In this document: positions 52,110 to 61,149 of the stretch, in pieces
Numbering within the stretch: position 1 is the first letter of the stretch
How the letters are laid out: the number at the start of each line of letters is the position of its first letter
Assembly: GCA_903642325.1 (NCBI GenBank)
Contig: CAHJWM010000025.1
Location: 1 to 64,000 of the forward strand
Direction of reading: 5' to 3'
From: Myxococcales bacterium
GTDB lineage: Bacteria; Myxococcota_A; Polyangia; Polyangiales; Polyangiaceae
DNA: 64,000 nt
Position numbers and translations under genes: made by a program
The notes under the pieces: generated by a model
Told to the model about the DNA's origin: nothing
Seen by the model: the letters and a program-made list of their open reading frames with translations, nothing else
Databases searched by the model: none

Positions 52110-52772
52110 TCATGCGTCGCGCAGTTTGACCCAATCTTTGACGAGCTTTTCGAGCGCCTTTTTCTTGCTCTGAAGGTCTTCCAGATTGAGAAATTTCGCC
52201 TCGCGGCGGTCCTTGGCTTTACCCTCGAGTAGAGCGCTTTTTGCGGGCACGCCGGCGCCGCCCGGGAACATCAAGATCAGGTGCGCGCATTCGGATGCGC
52301 GAGGATTGAATGCGGCCAGATCTGCTGCCTCGTAGTGGAAGGCAAGAGCGTTCCACTTGATGCGCTCCGACACTTTGCGGCTTGCGCCCAAGATGATCGC
52401 GCGTACGGCTTCCATCTCGGCCTTGAACGGATGATCGAGGTCGCGCATGTAAGCGTCGACCACCGCTTTATCATTTTCGACTGGAGCGATGACTTCCTCG
52501 ATCGCCTTCTTCATGGCAGCCGCCTGCAGTGCTTCTCGCGCGCGGCCGGGCTTCTGCGTCCCCTTCTTATTGCGAGCGGCGGGCGCGGCCTTGGCGGGAG
52601 CCGCCTTCGCCTGAGCGAATGATTTGGAAGCCGGCTTCGCCTTTGGTTTCGCCGACGCCGGGGCGACCGCGGCGGTGGCCCCTCTGGGCTTCGGCTTAGA
52701 GGCGCGTTCGGAGCGTGGAGACTTCTTCGGCAAAGCGTTCTTGGGGGAGGGTGCTCGAATACGCGGTGCCAT
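52110..52772 (-). CDS. DUF1801 domain protein with basic Ala/Lys/Pro-rich N-terminal tail
   Basis: A 220-aa protein. The first 85 residues are low-complexity Lys/Ala/Pro, resembling the AT-hook- or histone-H1-like tails of myxobacteria. From about residue 95 there is a DUF1801/YdhG-type domain (DHPFKAEMEAVRAIILGASRKVSERIKWNALAFHYEAADLAAFNPR). DUF1801 function is unknown; the positive tail could bind DNA or polyphosphate. Convergent with fpr. Confidence 0.75.
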   Translation of the reverse strand: MAPRIRAPSPKNALPKKSPRSERASKPKPRGATAAVAPASAKPKAKPASKSFAQAKAAPAKAAPAARNKKGTQKPGRAREALQAAAMKKAIEEVIAPVENDKAVVDAYMRDLDHPFKAEMEAVRAIILGASRKVSERIKWNALAFHYEAADLAAFNPRASECAHLILMFPGGAGVPAKSALLEGKAKDRREAKFLNLEDLQSKKKALEKLVKDWVKLRDA

Positions 52773-52970
52773 GGGTCATTCCTCGCTGCGGCCGAAACTG
52801 AACAGGCATGCACTCTCCTGCTAACGGAGCTCTGCGTCTACAGCCGCTCCGCGCCCGGGGCCTGCGGCCGCGACTCGCAAGAAAGTCCCCTGCTTCATCG
52901 GATTCTGGCTAAGGTTCCGCTCACAGCGAAACCGAGACGGATCTCGCTCTCGCCGAACATCAATCCTCAG

Positions 52971-54119
52971 ATGTCCTCGAGAGCTTCCTCACGCGCCGTT
53001 CTGGTACTCAGCTTATTAGCTCTCGGTTGCCTGAGCGCGTGCTCGACCTCGGATAGACCAACTGCCGTGCTGGCGAGCGGTGGTCGCGCGGCAAGCATTG
53101 GGTCAGGCACTCCGGGGGGTGGAGGCGAAAGCGCTACGGCGGCTCAAAGCACAGGGGGCGGCGGTCAGAGCCCTGGCGGAGCGCCCGGCGGCTCGGGTAG
53201 CCAAGCGGCGGGCGGCTCGGGTAGCCAAGCGGCGGGCGGCTCGGGGAGCCAAGCGGCGGGCGGCATGGGTAGCCAAGCGGCGGGCGGCATGGGTAGCGAA
53301 GCGGGCGGCGGCGGCCCTGCGGGTAGTTGGCCAAACGGCGCGCTCGCAGCGGTCAGCCTAACCTATGATGACGGGCTGGATACGCACCTCGCCACGGTCA
53401 TTCCAGCGCTCGACGCGCACGGCTTCAAGGCGACGTTCTTTCTGTCCAACTTCGAAGGCGTCGACCACCAGTGGGCGCTACCGAACCTGAAGGATCCGCT
53501 GACGCCGCGCCACATGGCCTGGCAGGCTGTGCTTCGCAACGGGCATGAGCTCGCCGATCATACTGTCAATCATCCGTGCAACTCGGCCAGCAAAGCGCCC
53601 AACTATCATCTGACCGATTACGATATGCCCCGGCTTTCGGCCGAGCTCGACGATTCGGTGCTGCGCCTCGGTCGGCTCGGAGTCGTGCCGCCAATCACGT
53701 TTGCCTACCCATGTAGCAGCGACAAGATCGGTATAGGCCCGAACGGCCAAGATTTTTCGCCGCTGATCGCCATGCGCTTTTTCGCGGCCCGCACTTCGGA
53801 TTCCAGCATCGCCGCTCCGGCCAACCTGGACCTATTGCATGTGCCGTTGCAGGATGCTGGGAGCAAAACCGGCGCTCAGCTGCGGGCGATGGTGGATCAA
53901 GCCATCGCGAGGAAGGGTTGGCTGGTCGTGCTATTTCACGGCGTCGGCGCGGAGACGACCTGCCCCGGTTTGGATTTCAACCTCAAGGGTTGCATGATCA
54001 ACTACCTCACGACCGATACGGCATCACACCAAGCCCTGGTCGATTACCTAGCCGAGAAACAGGCTCAGGTGTGGGTCGCGCCGTTTGGCACCGTGGCCAA
54101 AACCCTGCTTAAAAAATAG
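52971..54119 (+). CDS. Polysaccharide deacetylase (NodB-like) lipoprotein
   Basis: A 382-aa lipoprotein. The signal ends at CLSAC. A linker from about 35 to 120 holds five 8-residue repeats (GGSGSQAA, then GGMGSQAA/GGMGSEAG). The catalytic domain begins AAVSLTYDDGLDTHLATVIPALDAHGFKATFFLSNFEG, with TYDDG as motif 1 (catalytic Asp and metal Asp), NGHELADHTVNHPC as motif 2 (two metal His) and the later LVVLFHGVG segment. Probable substrates are chitin, peptidoglycan or another N-acetylated glycan. It recalls the other linker-hydrolase lipoproteins in this window. Confidence 0.9.
   Translation: MSSRASSRAVLVLSLLALGCLSACSTSDRPTAVLASGGRAASIGSGTPGGGGESATAAQSTGGGGQSPGGAPGGSGSQAAGGSGSQAAGGSGSQAAGGMGSQAAGGMGSEAGGGGPAGSWPNGALAAVSLTYDDGLDTHLATVIPALDAHGFKATFFLSNFEGVDHQWALPNLKDPLTPRHMAWQAVLRNGHELADHTVNHPCNSASKAPNYHLTDYDMPRLSAELDDSVLRLGRLGVVPPITFAYPCSSDKIGIGPNGQDFSPLIAMRFFAARTSDSSIAAPANLDLLHVPLQDAGSKTGAQLRAMVDQAIARKGWLVVLFHGVGAETTCPGLDFNLKGCMINYLTTDTASHQALVDYLAEKQAQVWVAPFGTVAKTLLKK
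53187..53306 (+). repeat. Five tandem 24-bp coding repeats in the deacetylase linker
   Basis: Five consecutive 24-base units encode GGSGSQAA (three copies) and GGMGSQAA/GGMGSEAG (two copies). They are in frame with the polysaccharide deacetylase and form its linker. Copy number probably varies between strains. Confidence 0.85.
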
Positions 54120-54213
54120 GGGCCGCGAACAGGCTGCGCGCGGCATCCGGCGTGGCTCCGTGGCCTTTGCGGCATTCTTTCGGCCTTGCATCCGCCTTCC
54201 TGCACGCGTTTGC

Positions 54214-54687
54214 TTAGTCAGCATTACGGCGGTTCACGGCCCCGTTCGGTCGCACCTGCCGACGCGTGAAGAGCAAGTAATCTAGCGAGACTCGGCCCGG
54301 ACCGGCCAAGGCGATCCAGGCGAAGAGCACGAGGTAAGTCCACTCAACGAGCCCGAACAGGTCGGGCAGCCCGTGAATGTCGGTCGCTTTCGCCGTCAGG
54401 AGTGCGACTGTCATGGAACCGATCAGGGGCAACGAAGCAAGGCGCGCGCACAGCCCCACGAGCACGAGCGCCCCCCCGATGAGCTCGAGATAAGAGATGA
54501 ACGTCGCTTGTAGGGCAGGGGCAGGGATGTGCAGCTCGCTGAAGAACGCCGCAACCTTGGCCAAATTGTGCACCTTGCCCCAGCCCGTGCCGATGAACAG
54601 CACTCCGACCGTGATGCGCGCGAGGAGCGGGCCAAGCCAATCGAACTGAGTCGCGATGTGGAAGACGCGCTCGCGCGCGCGCTCCAT
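54214..54687 (-). CDS. DoxX family membrane protein
   Basis: A four-helix protein of about 157 aa. Segments: WLGPLLARITVGVLFIGTGWGKV (with the DoxX GWGK), ATFISYLELIGGALVLVGLC, LPLIGSMTVALLTAKAT and WTYLVLFAWIALAGPGRVSLD. DoxX-type proteins take part in thiol or quinone redox processes, but the role is unclear. The true start is unclear: 54687, 54726 and a TTG at 54789 are in frame, and none has a good ribosome-binding site. Confidence 0.8.
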   Translation of the reverse strand: MERARERVFHIATQFDWLGPLLARITVGVLFIGTGWGKVHNLAKVAAFFSELHIPAPALQATFISYLELIGGALVLVGLCARLASLPLIGSMTVALLTAKATDIHGLPDLFGLVEWTYLVLFAWIALAGPGRVSLDYLLFTRRQVRPNGAVNRRNAD

Positions 54688-54899
54688 GAAAGAGAGCAAG
54701 GATATGCCTTTCTGCCAGCTGGCCATGAATCGCCCAGCCAGCGTTGTGTGTTCCGGGTATGTCAGACCCTGGCTTCGGTTTCCCGCCAAATGCAGCTCGT
54801 GAGGCGTCCTAAGCTAGTGTCGCGGCGCCATATCAGCCTACATATTTCGTGGTTCTCCCGCGGCTTTTTCCGACCTAACTTGCGTTTTGCGCTCGATCA

Positions 54900-56822
54900 T
54901 CAGGCCAACACCCCGTGGGTCAACCGCAAGAGCTCCGACAGCGACCACGCTTGAAACGGGCAGCCGCGGGGTGTGTACGGCGCTGTGCCGTCGGCGATCT
55001 CCGAGACATGGCCGAGACCGGCGCGCTGCAGGTGGTCGAGCAGCGGGGCGATGAAGCGCCGCTGCGCCTCGGCCTTGGCGGAGCTCGGGTCGTCGCGGCT
55101 CCTGAGCCAGGCTTCGACGAATGGCCCCAGGAGCCAGGGCCACACGGTGCCTTGATGGTAGCCGGTGTCGCGTTGCCACACGTCGCCCGCGTACCGGCCG
55201 ATGAACGCCGGGTCGTCAGGGCCAAGCGAGCGCAGGCCAATGGGTGTCCACAGCTTTCGTTCGACGAGGTCGACGACGCGCCGCGCGCGCTCGCGTGAAA
55301 GCAAGCGGAGGGGCAAACCGCCCGCAGCGAAGATTTGGTTGGGTCGCAGTGCAGCGTCGACGCGACCCGGCTCGTGGTCGACATCGACGACGTCGTAGAG
55401 CGAGCCGCTGGCTTCGTTCCAGAAGCGACTTTCGAAGGCGGCGCGTGCCGTGCTCAGCCAACCCGAAAATTCCGGTGCAAGATTCGCTGCCACGGCCAAC
55501 GCGTTGATCCATAGCGCCTGCACTTCGACCGGTTTTCCGATGCGCGGCGTGACCACGTAGTTGCCCACTTTGGCATCCATCCAGGTGAGCTGGACGCCGG
55601 GCTCACCCGCGGCCAAGAGGCCATCGACGTCTCGGCGGATGCCATAGCGCGTGCCTTTTCCATAACCGCGGACGATCGCCAAGACGGCGTCGCGTAGAGC
55701 GGCGCGATCGCTCGCCTCGAGGACCTTCGAGCCGCGGGGATGCTGCAAGAGCTCGCTTGCGGCAATCACATACCAGAGCGAGGCGTCGACCGAATTGTAT
55801 GCAGGCGGCCCATTCCCATCGGGAAACAAGTTTGGCAGCATGCCTTCCGAGACGACGCCCGACCACTCTACCAGGATCGCGCGTGCAGCTTCGAAGCGTT
55901 CCGTCGCTAGGCACAGGCCGCGCAGCGCGATGAACGTGTCACGACCCCAGTCACCGAACCAGGGATAGCCCGCGATCAGGGTCAGGCCCTGGCCGCGCGC
56001 GACCACATAGCAATCTGCCGCGCGCTCGAGCGCGCTCGGAAACGCGGCCCGGCGAGTCGCTTCGCGCGGCTGGCTACCCGCCCAAAGCGACTCCGCCGTC
56101 GAATTCTGAGTCAGGGCCTGTCCGGGCGTGGTGGCGCTCGAGATCCAGATCGCAGGGCCGGCATCCAGCTCGAAGTGGAAGATCCCCGGCGCGGCCAGAT
56201 CCTCGTCGCACTCTAGACCGCGGCGCTCCTCTTCGCCGTAACGAAAATGACGCCACCATTGTGGCTCGTGCTCGTAGCGCCCGTTGCTCAGCATGTCGAT
56301 GCTGGGCAGATCTGGATAAGGCGAGAAGCGGAGCCATGAGCCGCGCTGCTCCGGCTCGAAACGGAACGCAGTGTTTTCGCGCTGCAGCCCATGGAAATCA
56401 CGTCCGGAAAGAAAGGGCCGCACGCAGAGCCTGACGCCACGGGCGTCCCCTTCGGCCCGAAAACACACCATCACGCTCGGGCTGCCGTGCACTACGAATA
56501 GCTCTTGAATGAGCACGAGCCCGTTTTCGCTGACGTAGCGCGCGGTAGGCCAGGGCTCGGCCGCGAAGGACGCGAGTTCGACGTCTGCATCGCTCAGCAC
56601 ACCGGGGGCGAAGTAATGACGAGTCAGCTGCACCTTGCCGCTCGGGGTTTCGAGCCAAGCCGAGAAACCATTGACCAGCGCCACGCGGCTCGAAGGCGGA
56701 TCACTCGCCGACAAAAGCAGCGCGTGGTAGCGGCGGGTCGCGACGCCGGAAGTCGTGCCTGACGCAAAGCCGCCCAGGCCGTCGACCTCGAGCCATTCGC
56801 ACTCGTTACTTATGGAAGCCAT
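54900..56822 (-). CDS. Glycogen debranching enzyme-like amylo-alpha-1,6-glucosidase (GH133)
   Basis: A 640-aa protein. The N-terminal part (CEWLEVDGLGGFASGTTSGVATRRYHALLL) is the bacterial GDE N-terminal domain. The (alpha/alpha)6 catalytic part shows FGDWGRDTFIALRGL, VDASLWYVIAASELL, LTWMDAKVGNYVVTPRIGKPVEVQALWINAL, RPNQIFAAGGLPL and YHQGTVWPWLLGPFVEAWL with the expected acidic residues. It removes alpha-1,6-linked glucose stubs in glycogen metabolism. First ATG at 56822; the upstream DsbA-like gene ends 39 bases away, with a perfect palindrome in between. Confidence 0.93.
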   Translation of the reverse strand: MASISNECEWLEVDGLGGFASGTTSGVATRRYHALLLSASDPPSSRVALVNGFSAWLETPSGKVQLTRHYFAPGVLSDADVELASFAAEPWPTARYVSENGLVLIQELFVVHGSPSVMVCFRAEGDARGVRLCVRPFLSGRDFHGLQRENTAFRFEPEQRGSWLRFSPYPDLPSIDMLSNGRYEHEPQWWRHFRYGEEERRGLECDEDLAAPGIFHFELDAGPAIWISSATTPGQALTQNSTAESLWAGSQPREATRRAAFPSALERAADCYVVARGQGLTLIAGYPWFGDWGRDTFIALRGLCLATERFEAARAILVEWSGVVSEGMLPNLFPDGNGPPAYNSVDASLWYVIAASELLQHPRGSKVLEASDRAALRDAVLAIVRGYGKGTRYGIRRDVDGLLAAGEPGVQLTWMDAKVGNYVVTPRIGKPVEVQALWINALAVAANLAPEFSGWLSTARAAFESRFWNEASGSLYDVVDVDHEPGRVDAALRPNQIFAAGGLPLRLLSRERARRVVDLVERKLWTPIGLRSLGPDDPAFIGRYAGDVWQRDTGYHQGTVWPWLLGPFVEAWLRSRDDPSSAKAEAQRRFIAPLLDHLQRAGLGHVSEIADGTAPYTPRGCPFQAWSLSELLRLTHGVLA

Positions 56823-56836
56823 GGCGTCGCGAAACT

Positions 56837-56860
56837 CGAGTACGCGCGCGCGCGTACTCG
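56837..56860. repeat. Perfect 24-bp palindrome with (CG)n core
   Basis: The sequence from 56837 to 56860 is its own reverse complement: CGAGTA, then six alternating CG steps, then TACTCG. It occupies most of the 39-base gap between the DsbA-like stop and the debranching enzyme start. It could be a hairpin terminator or attenuator, a protein site, or a Z-DNA-prone segment; no T-run follows. Confidence 0.8.
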
Positions 56861-56861
56861 C

Positions 56862-57383
56862 TCAGCTGGCGAGAGCGCCGTCGATGGCGCTCTCCAAGAG
56901 CGCCGATTCGATTCTATCTAGATAGCGCTCACCGTTGATGAACAACGTGGGCGTGCCGATGATGCCGCTCTGCACCGAGGCCACGGTCAGCTCCCGCACG
57001 CGTGCGGCGAAGGTGTGCTCGACGAGCGCTCGCCGGCACGCCTCGCCGTCTAGGCCTACGGCGGTCGCCGCTTCTATTAGATGCTCCAAATCGTGGCGAT
57101 CCGCATGAGCGAATAATTGCGCGTGCATCGGCCAAAACTGACCCTGGCTCGCGGCAAACTCCGACGCTTCTGCAGCCTGCTTGGCGAAGCCTTGCGAGGC
57201 AGACTTTGGCACGTGGCGGTACACGAAGCGCAGCTTGCCCACGAATTGGTGCCGAACGCCCTCCAAAACGGGAAAGGCGCTCACGCAGTAGGAGCATTCG
57301 TAATCGCCGTATTCGATCAACGTGACCCGCGCGTCTGCGGGGCCGTCGACATGGTCGTGAGCCGAGACCGGACTAGGTTTCAC
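56862..57383 (-). CDS. DsbA-like thioredoxin-fold protein
   Basis: A 173-aa protein of the DsbA/FrnE-like class. The core begins VTLIEYGDYECSYCVSAFPVLEGVRHQF with an active-site CSYC, followed by the helical insert (FAKQAAEASEFAASQGQFWPMHAQLFAHADRHDLEHLIEAATAVGLD) and the cis-Pro segment GIIGTPTLFINGERY. No signal peptide is seen, so it is probably cytoplasmic. The start is a GTG at 57383; an earlier in-frame region belongs to the ferritin-like fusion gene read in another frame. It follows that gene by 35 bases. Confidence 0.85.
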   Translation of the reverse strand: MKPSPVSAHDHVDGPADARVTLIEYGDYECSYCVSAFPVLEGVRHQFVGKLRFVYRHVPKSASQGFAKQAAEASEFAASQGQFWPMHAQLFAHADRHDLEHLIEAATAVGLDGEACRRALVEHTFAARVRELTVASVQSGIIGTPTLFINGERYLDRIESALLESAIDGALAS

Positions 57384-57418
57384 GGGCGGGAACGTACACC
57401 GGTTGGGAGCCGACGGAT

Positions 57419-59458
57419 CTAAAATTTGCTCGACTGCGCGAGCTCGGACACGTGCGCAATATCCGGCGGCTCGGACTTGAAGCCGATGCGCGCGTGCGTC
57501 CCGTCGCAAAAAGGCTTTGTTCCGCTGCCCCCGCAGCGACACAAGCGCGCCTGCTCCACGCGTGCCACGACGCGGCCCGTGCCGCTCGTGATCTCCAGGT
57601 TTCCACGCACCTCGAGCGGCCCGTCGAGCTGCGGTTCGATGGCAAGCGGGCCGTTTCGAGCTGCGAGCATGTCGGTGGTGCCGGTGACGGGCTCGCCGCT
57701 GGCGGAAAAACGAACCTCGTGGTGTGAGCCATCGCAGTAGGGCTTGTTTTTCGAGGCGCCGCAGCGACACAGCGTTGCGCGATAGTGAGCGCTCTGCCCG
57801 GCAATCTGCAGCGCCCCGCGCACGGCATACGGCCCGGCCTCGCGCGTAGCGAGCAAGTTCACGGGCGGGGCGGCCTCGTCGGGTTGCCCATCCTTGCGCA
57901 CGTAACGAATCGCCCCGGAGGGGCAGACATGCGCGATCTCGACGAGTGCGTCGACTGGTATGGCATCCGGATGTAACCAAGGACCTTTCACGTTGGCCAA
58001 AAACACTTGCGGCGCGCCGGTGACGCAGAAGCGCGCATGGATGCACTTTTTAGCGTCGTAAATCAGTGTCACGTCGTTGGCCTCGACGTGCTCGACGCCG
58101 TCCACCAAGGCAGAGACCTCAGCCGGCGCGATCGAGGCGGCTTGCGCATCCAAAAGTGGCGGCGCGGACGGCCTATCCGAAATTTGCGGCGCGGGCGGCG
58201 CAATCGAAGCGAAGCCCCGTATCGCGCGCTGACCGAGATCGTTCACGATGCGGGCGGCGGCCACCACGCGCGCGTCGCCATTTTCTGCGAGCGTGTTGCA
58301 GGCGGCGGCCAGCTCTGCCAAGCGCTCGCCAAAAAAGCGGCGCGCGCTGGCTCCCGGCGGCAGCGGGGCTGCGTCGCGAAGCGCAGTAAACGACATGCCC
58401 GCGTTGCAATCCGGATTCGACGGCCCGGCTGGCAAGCGCGCCGCGCGCTCGGCGAGCAGTGTCACCGCGCGCATCAAACCCAGTGAAAGATCGACGGCGA
58501 GCCCCTTCTCGCTCAGCGGCCGCGGCAGCACGTACGAATGGGCGATCAAGCGAAGCATGAGGGCGTAGCCGGCGTTTGCGAGGTCGACCGTCTCGGCCGC
58601 TTCTTCGTGCTCGATCCACACGCGCGCGGCTCGCCCCGCGGGGGGCGGGCGGAGCACGGGGTTTTGCGCCGCCGGAAAAGCAGGCTCGAAGTTGGGGTTG
58701 ATGGCCTTCAGGCGTTCGAGCTCGGCGCGCACTCCGAGGAATTTTTGATAGTGCGAGCCGGCCGAATTGTGCGGAGCGCCCTCGCCCTGCGTGACGATGG
58801 TCGCGAGGGCCGCCTGAGCGGTCTTCATGCAGCGGACCGGCTCCACGCCGGCAAGGCTCAGCTCGTGTTGCGAGAGCTGCAACTGCGGATCACCGCTGAA
58901 GGCTGCCTGTTCACCGATATGAGCAACGAAAGCGCGCAGCTCCGCGCCCAGGGTCTCGTAAAAAGTGCCCACTGTTTCATAGTCGAGCGCCATTGGCGTA
59001 AGCCGCTCGCGGTCCACGCCGCGTTGAAAAAGCCGCTCCGGAGCGAAGCCCGAGCCTTCGGGCTCGCTCGACTGCGCGGGCCTTTCCAAATGAATGAAGT
59101 GCTGGATCACCTGTTCACTGAACGGCGCAAGCCTGACGACGATGCCCGCAGGCAGAAGGCCAGCCTCGAGTGGAAAATTTCCGCGTCCGAAGCGTGGCGC
59201 CGCGCCGAGGGCGGCCGTGATGTTCCAGACCGCAGCCAAGTGGCCCATTTCCTCCACTGCGACGTTCATTATTACGCGACGGAACTCGGCGACGGAGCTT
59301 GCCTCTTCGTGGGAAAGGCCCTCCGCTTCCCCGTTCTTTAGGCTAAAAGCCGCGTACAAATAGGTGCACATCAAAGTGTGCTCGAGCTCCGCCGCCTCGT
59401 ACAGCCGGTGAACCAGTTGTTCGCGGCGGGGTATGGCCTGCTGGTCCTCGGTCGGCAT
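57419..59458 (-). CDS. Ferritin-like / 4Fe-4S mono-cluster / double-CDGSH iron-sulfur fusion protein
   Basis: A 679-aa protein built of iron-binding modules. Residues 1-300 are a ferritin-like domain of the VioB type (LVHRLYEAAELEHTLMCTYLYAAFSL with E26 and H27; NVAVEEMGHLAAVWNI with E69, E70 and H73). About 300-470 is mostly helical and unassigned. About 470-530 is a divergent 4Fe-4S mono-cluster domain (AKKCIHARFCVTG ... HVCPSGAIRYVRKDG). Two CDGSH [2Fe-2S] motifs close it: CRCGASKNKPYCDGSH (564-579) and CRCGGSGTKPFCDGTH (640-655). The combination points to iron or cluster handling or redox sensing; no activity is known. Start ATG at 59458; a longer upstream frame is shadow. It lies 44 bases after the ACT-protein gene. 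Confidence 0.9.
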   Translation of the reverse strand: MPTEDQQAIPRREQLVHRLYEAAELEHTLMCTYLYAAFSLKNGEAEGLSHEEASSVAEFRRVIMNVAVEEMGHLAAVWNITAALGAAPRFGRGNFPLEAGLLPAGIVVRLAPFSEQVIQHFIHLERPAQSSEPEGSGFAPERLFQRGVDRERLTPMALDYETVGTFYETLGAELRAFVAHIGEQAAFSGDPQLQLSQHELSLAGVEPVRCMKTAQAALATIVTQGEGAPHNSAGSHYQKFLGVRAELERLKAINPNFEPAFPAAQNPVLRPPPAGRAARVWIEHEEAAETVDLANAGYALMLRLIAHSYVLPRPLSEKGLAVDLSLGLMRAVTLLAERAARLPAGPSNPDCNAGMSFTALRDAAPLPPGASARRFFGERLAELAAACNTLAENGDARVVAAARIVNDLGQRAIRGFASIAPPAPQISDRPSAPPLLDAQAASIAPAEVSALVDGVEHVEANDVTLIYDAKKCIHARFCVTGAPQVFLANVKGPWLHPDAIPVDALVEIAHVCPSGAIRYVRKDGQPDEAAPPVNLLATREAGPYAVRGALQIAGQSAHYRATLCRCGASKNKPYCDGSHHEVRFSASGEPVTGTTDMLAARNGPLAIEPQLDGPLEVRGNLEITSGTGRVVARVEQARLCRCGGSGTKPFCDGTHARIGFKSEPPDIAHVSELAQSSKF

Positions 59459-59502
59459 CTCCGCTCTCTTAGCAGTCTCAGTCTCGCTCGGCGAGCCGCG
59501 GC

Positions 59503-60087
59503 TCACGACGTCGAGCGCCGCGAGCTTTCGAGCAACCGCTCTGCCGACTCCAAAAGGGCGGGCGGAGCTCCGCCGCCGGCTGCGGCTAGCCACAGCGAAT
59601 CGTACGCGCGGCCGGCGCGCGTCTCGATGTGCAGCTCGAGCGGGAACAGACCGAGCTCGGCGAGCGCGCCCAGCAGGGCCCCGAGCAACCCCAGCGAGTC
59701 GGCGGCTTCGAGGGTGAGCATCAATGTTCCACCGTAATCGCGGGAAGCGATCACGCGGTATGAATCGATTTCGAAGGGAGCCGCGCGCATCGGCTCTGCC
59801 TCGATGGCAAGCCCGATGTAATCCAGTTGCGAGAGGTTGGCCGCCTGCGTCAGCGTAACCAGATGCAACTCGGCGATCCAGGTGTCCACGCCGGTGAGCC
59901 GCGCGTGGGTGTGATCGATGGACACTCGCCGTGCGGCGAGATTGTTGCTCAGACTGGCCATCCATGAGCCCCGAAACGGCCCGCCGAGACGCACGCGAAA
60001 CGACCCGGCTTCGAGCTCGGAGGCTTCCGACCAAGCGGCACCGCGCCGCTGAAAGGCGCCCACTTCCGCGTTTGTTAGGCGATGCAT
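59503..60087 (-). CDS. ACT-domain-like regulatory protein
   Basis: A 194-aa protein with two weak ACT-like repeats: RGSWMASLSNNLAARRVSIDHTHARLTGVDTWIAELHLVT (about 45-85), and RVIASRDYGGTLMLTLEAADSLGLLGALLGALAELGLFPLELHIETRAGRAYDSLWLA (about 115-175). The latter has the usual helix G-L-L-G-A-L and following strand. It likely binds a small effector such as an amino acid. An ATG at 60087 is chosen; a GTG at 60096 is possible. It is divergent from the second ACT gene and heads a close-packed minus-strand group. Confidence 0.65.
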   Translation of the reverse strand: MHRLTNAEVGAFQRRGAAWSEASELEAGSFRVRLGGPFRGSWMASLSNNLAARRVSIDHTHARLTGVDTWIAELHLVTLTQAANLSQLDYIGLAIEAEPMRAAPFEIDSYRVIASRDYGGTLMLTLEAADSLGLLGALLGALAELGLFPLELHIETRAGRAYDSLWLAAAGGGAPPALLESAERLLESSRRSTS

Positions 60088-60331
60088 GACCCACACGGTA
60101 TCCGCGCCTTGTTTCGACCGTGCGACGCGGGCGCGGCCAGCTCGCGAAACGAGCGGGCAAAGGTGCCAGCCACCCGGGGGAGCTGATGCTCGAAGAGAGT
60201 CGAGTTACATCGCATTGCCCTCGGTTCTGAGCGGGGCCGCGGAAGGCGTATCGGACAAGCGCGCGCGCCATTGCAATCGCTCCCCGGCGCAACTACGAGT
60301 ATGCGTTAGGGAGCCGACTGGCAGCCTCGGT

Positions 60332-61039
60332 ATGAAAGATTTTCTCGACTCGATGCCAGAAGCCTATGCTCGCGCGTTCACTCCCAGCGAGGTGCGTGAG
60401 CATGCGGACATCGTCGCTCGGCGCGGCTCGCAGCTGGCGCATGCGGAAGTGTGCACGGGTCGCGGTGCTCTTCGCGTGTGCGTCGTGTCAGACGACCGGC
60501 CGGGTTTGTTGGCACTGGTGACGGACGCCCTGCTCGTGCACGGCCTCGGTATCTCGAGCGCTCAGTGCCATTGCCGCGTTCGGGCGGACGGCGGCGCCGA
60601 AGCTGTGGATCTGTTCCAGCTCGAACGCCCGGGACCGAGCACCGCGGGCATCGAGATCAGCGCCGCTGAGCTGTCCGGGTTCGTTCAAACACTCTCCGAG
60701 CTGATCGCCGAGGACGTTCTGGCGGCATCACGCCCAAGCACCTCACCGCCTGTAAGTCGTGCGCTCACGCGCGTGTACTTCGAGCTCGAAGCCTTACGTC
60801 ACGGCGACGCGGTCCTGCTGGTCGAGGCGCCGGATTCGCAAGGCCTGCTAAATGCCATCACCAATGCCCTCCACAGCCAGGGGATGCGCATCCTGGCGTC
60901 CGAGATTCAGACCGTGCAGGGCTTCGCTCACGACCGCTTCGACCTCGTCAGCACCGACGGCCTGCCGCTGACCGCCATCCGTCTGTGCGACATTCAACAA
61001 GCCGTGCATGCAGCGCTGCCGGCGGCGCCGCGCCGCTGA
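60332..61039 (+). CDS. Tandem ACT-domain protein (GlnD C-terminal-like)
   Basis: A 235-aa protein with two ACT domains: LRVCVVSDDRPGLLALVTDALLVHGLGISSAQCHCR (about 50-85) and AVLLVEAPDSQGLLNAITNALHSQGMRILASEIQTVQGFAHDRFDLVSTDG (about 160-210). The spacing and DRPGLL/DSQGLL turns resemble the tandem ACT pair of GlnD/UTase, which senses glutamine, and the GcvR type. No catalytic domain is attached. The ATG at 60332 is used; a longer in-frame upstream region is not protein-like. It may be regulated from the shared divergent gap. Confidence 0.85.
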   Translation: MKDFLDSMPEAYARAFTPSEVREHADIVARRGSQLAHAEVCTGRGALRVCVVSDDRPGLLALVTDALLVHGLGISSAQCHCRVRADGGAEAVDLFQLERPGPSTAGIEISAAELSGFVQTLSELIAEDVLAASRPSTSPPVSRALTRVYFELEALRHGDAVLLVEAPDSQGLLNAITNALHSQGMRILASEIQTVQGFAHDRFDLVSTDGLPLTAIRLCDIQQAVHAALPAAPRR

Positions 61040-61149
61040 CTGCTGCCGGGGCACCCCGATCATCGGCACCCGCGGGCCCAGCGCTGATCCCCGCTCATTG
61101 AGATCGTTCTTGTTGTACTCGGCCAGCGTGGACCCTAGGCTCCCCGCCA

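Noticed and set aside
53187-53306. CRISPR or intergenic satellite
   Set aside because: The 24-bp units are contiguous, in frame, and code for the linker of the polysaccharide deacetylase.
59459-60292. N-terminal extension of the ferritin-like fusion
   Set aside because: Arg/Ser-rich shadow of the ACT gene; the conserved domain begins just after the ATG at 59458.
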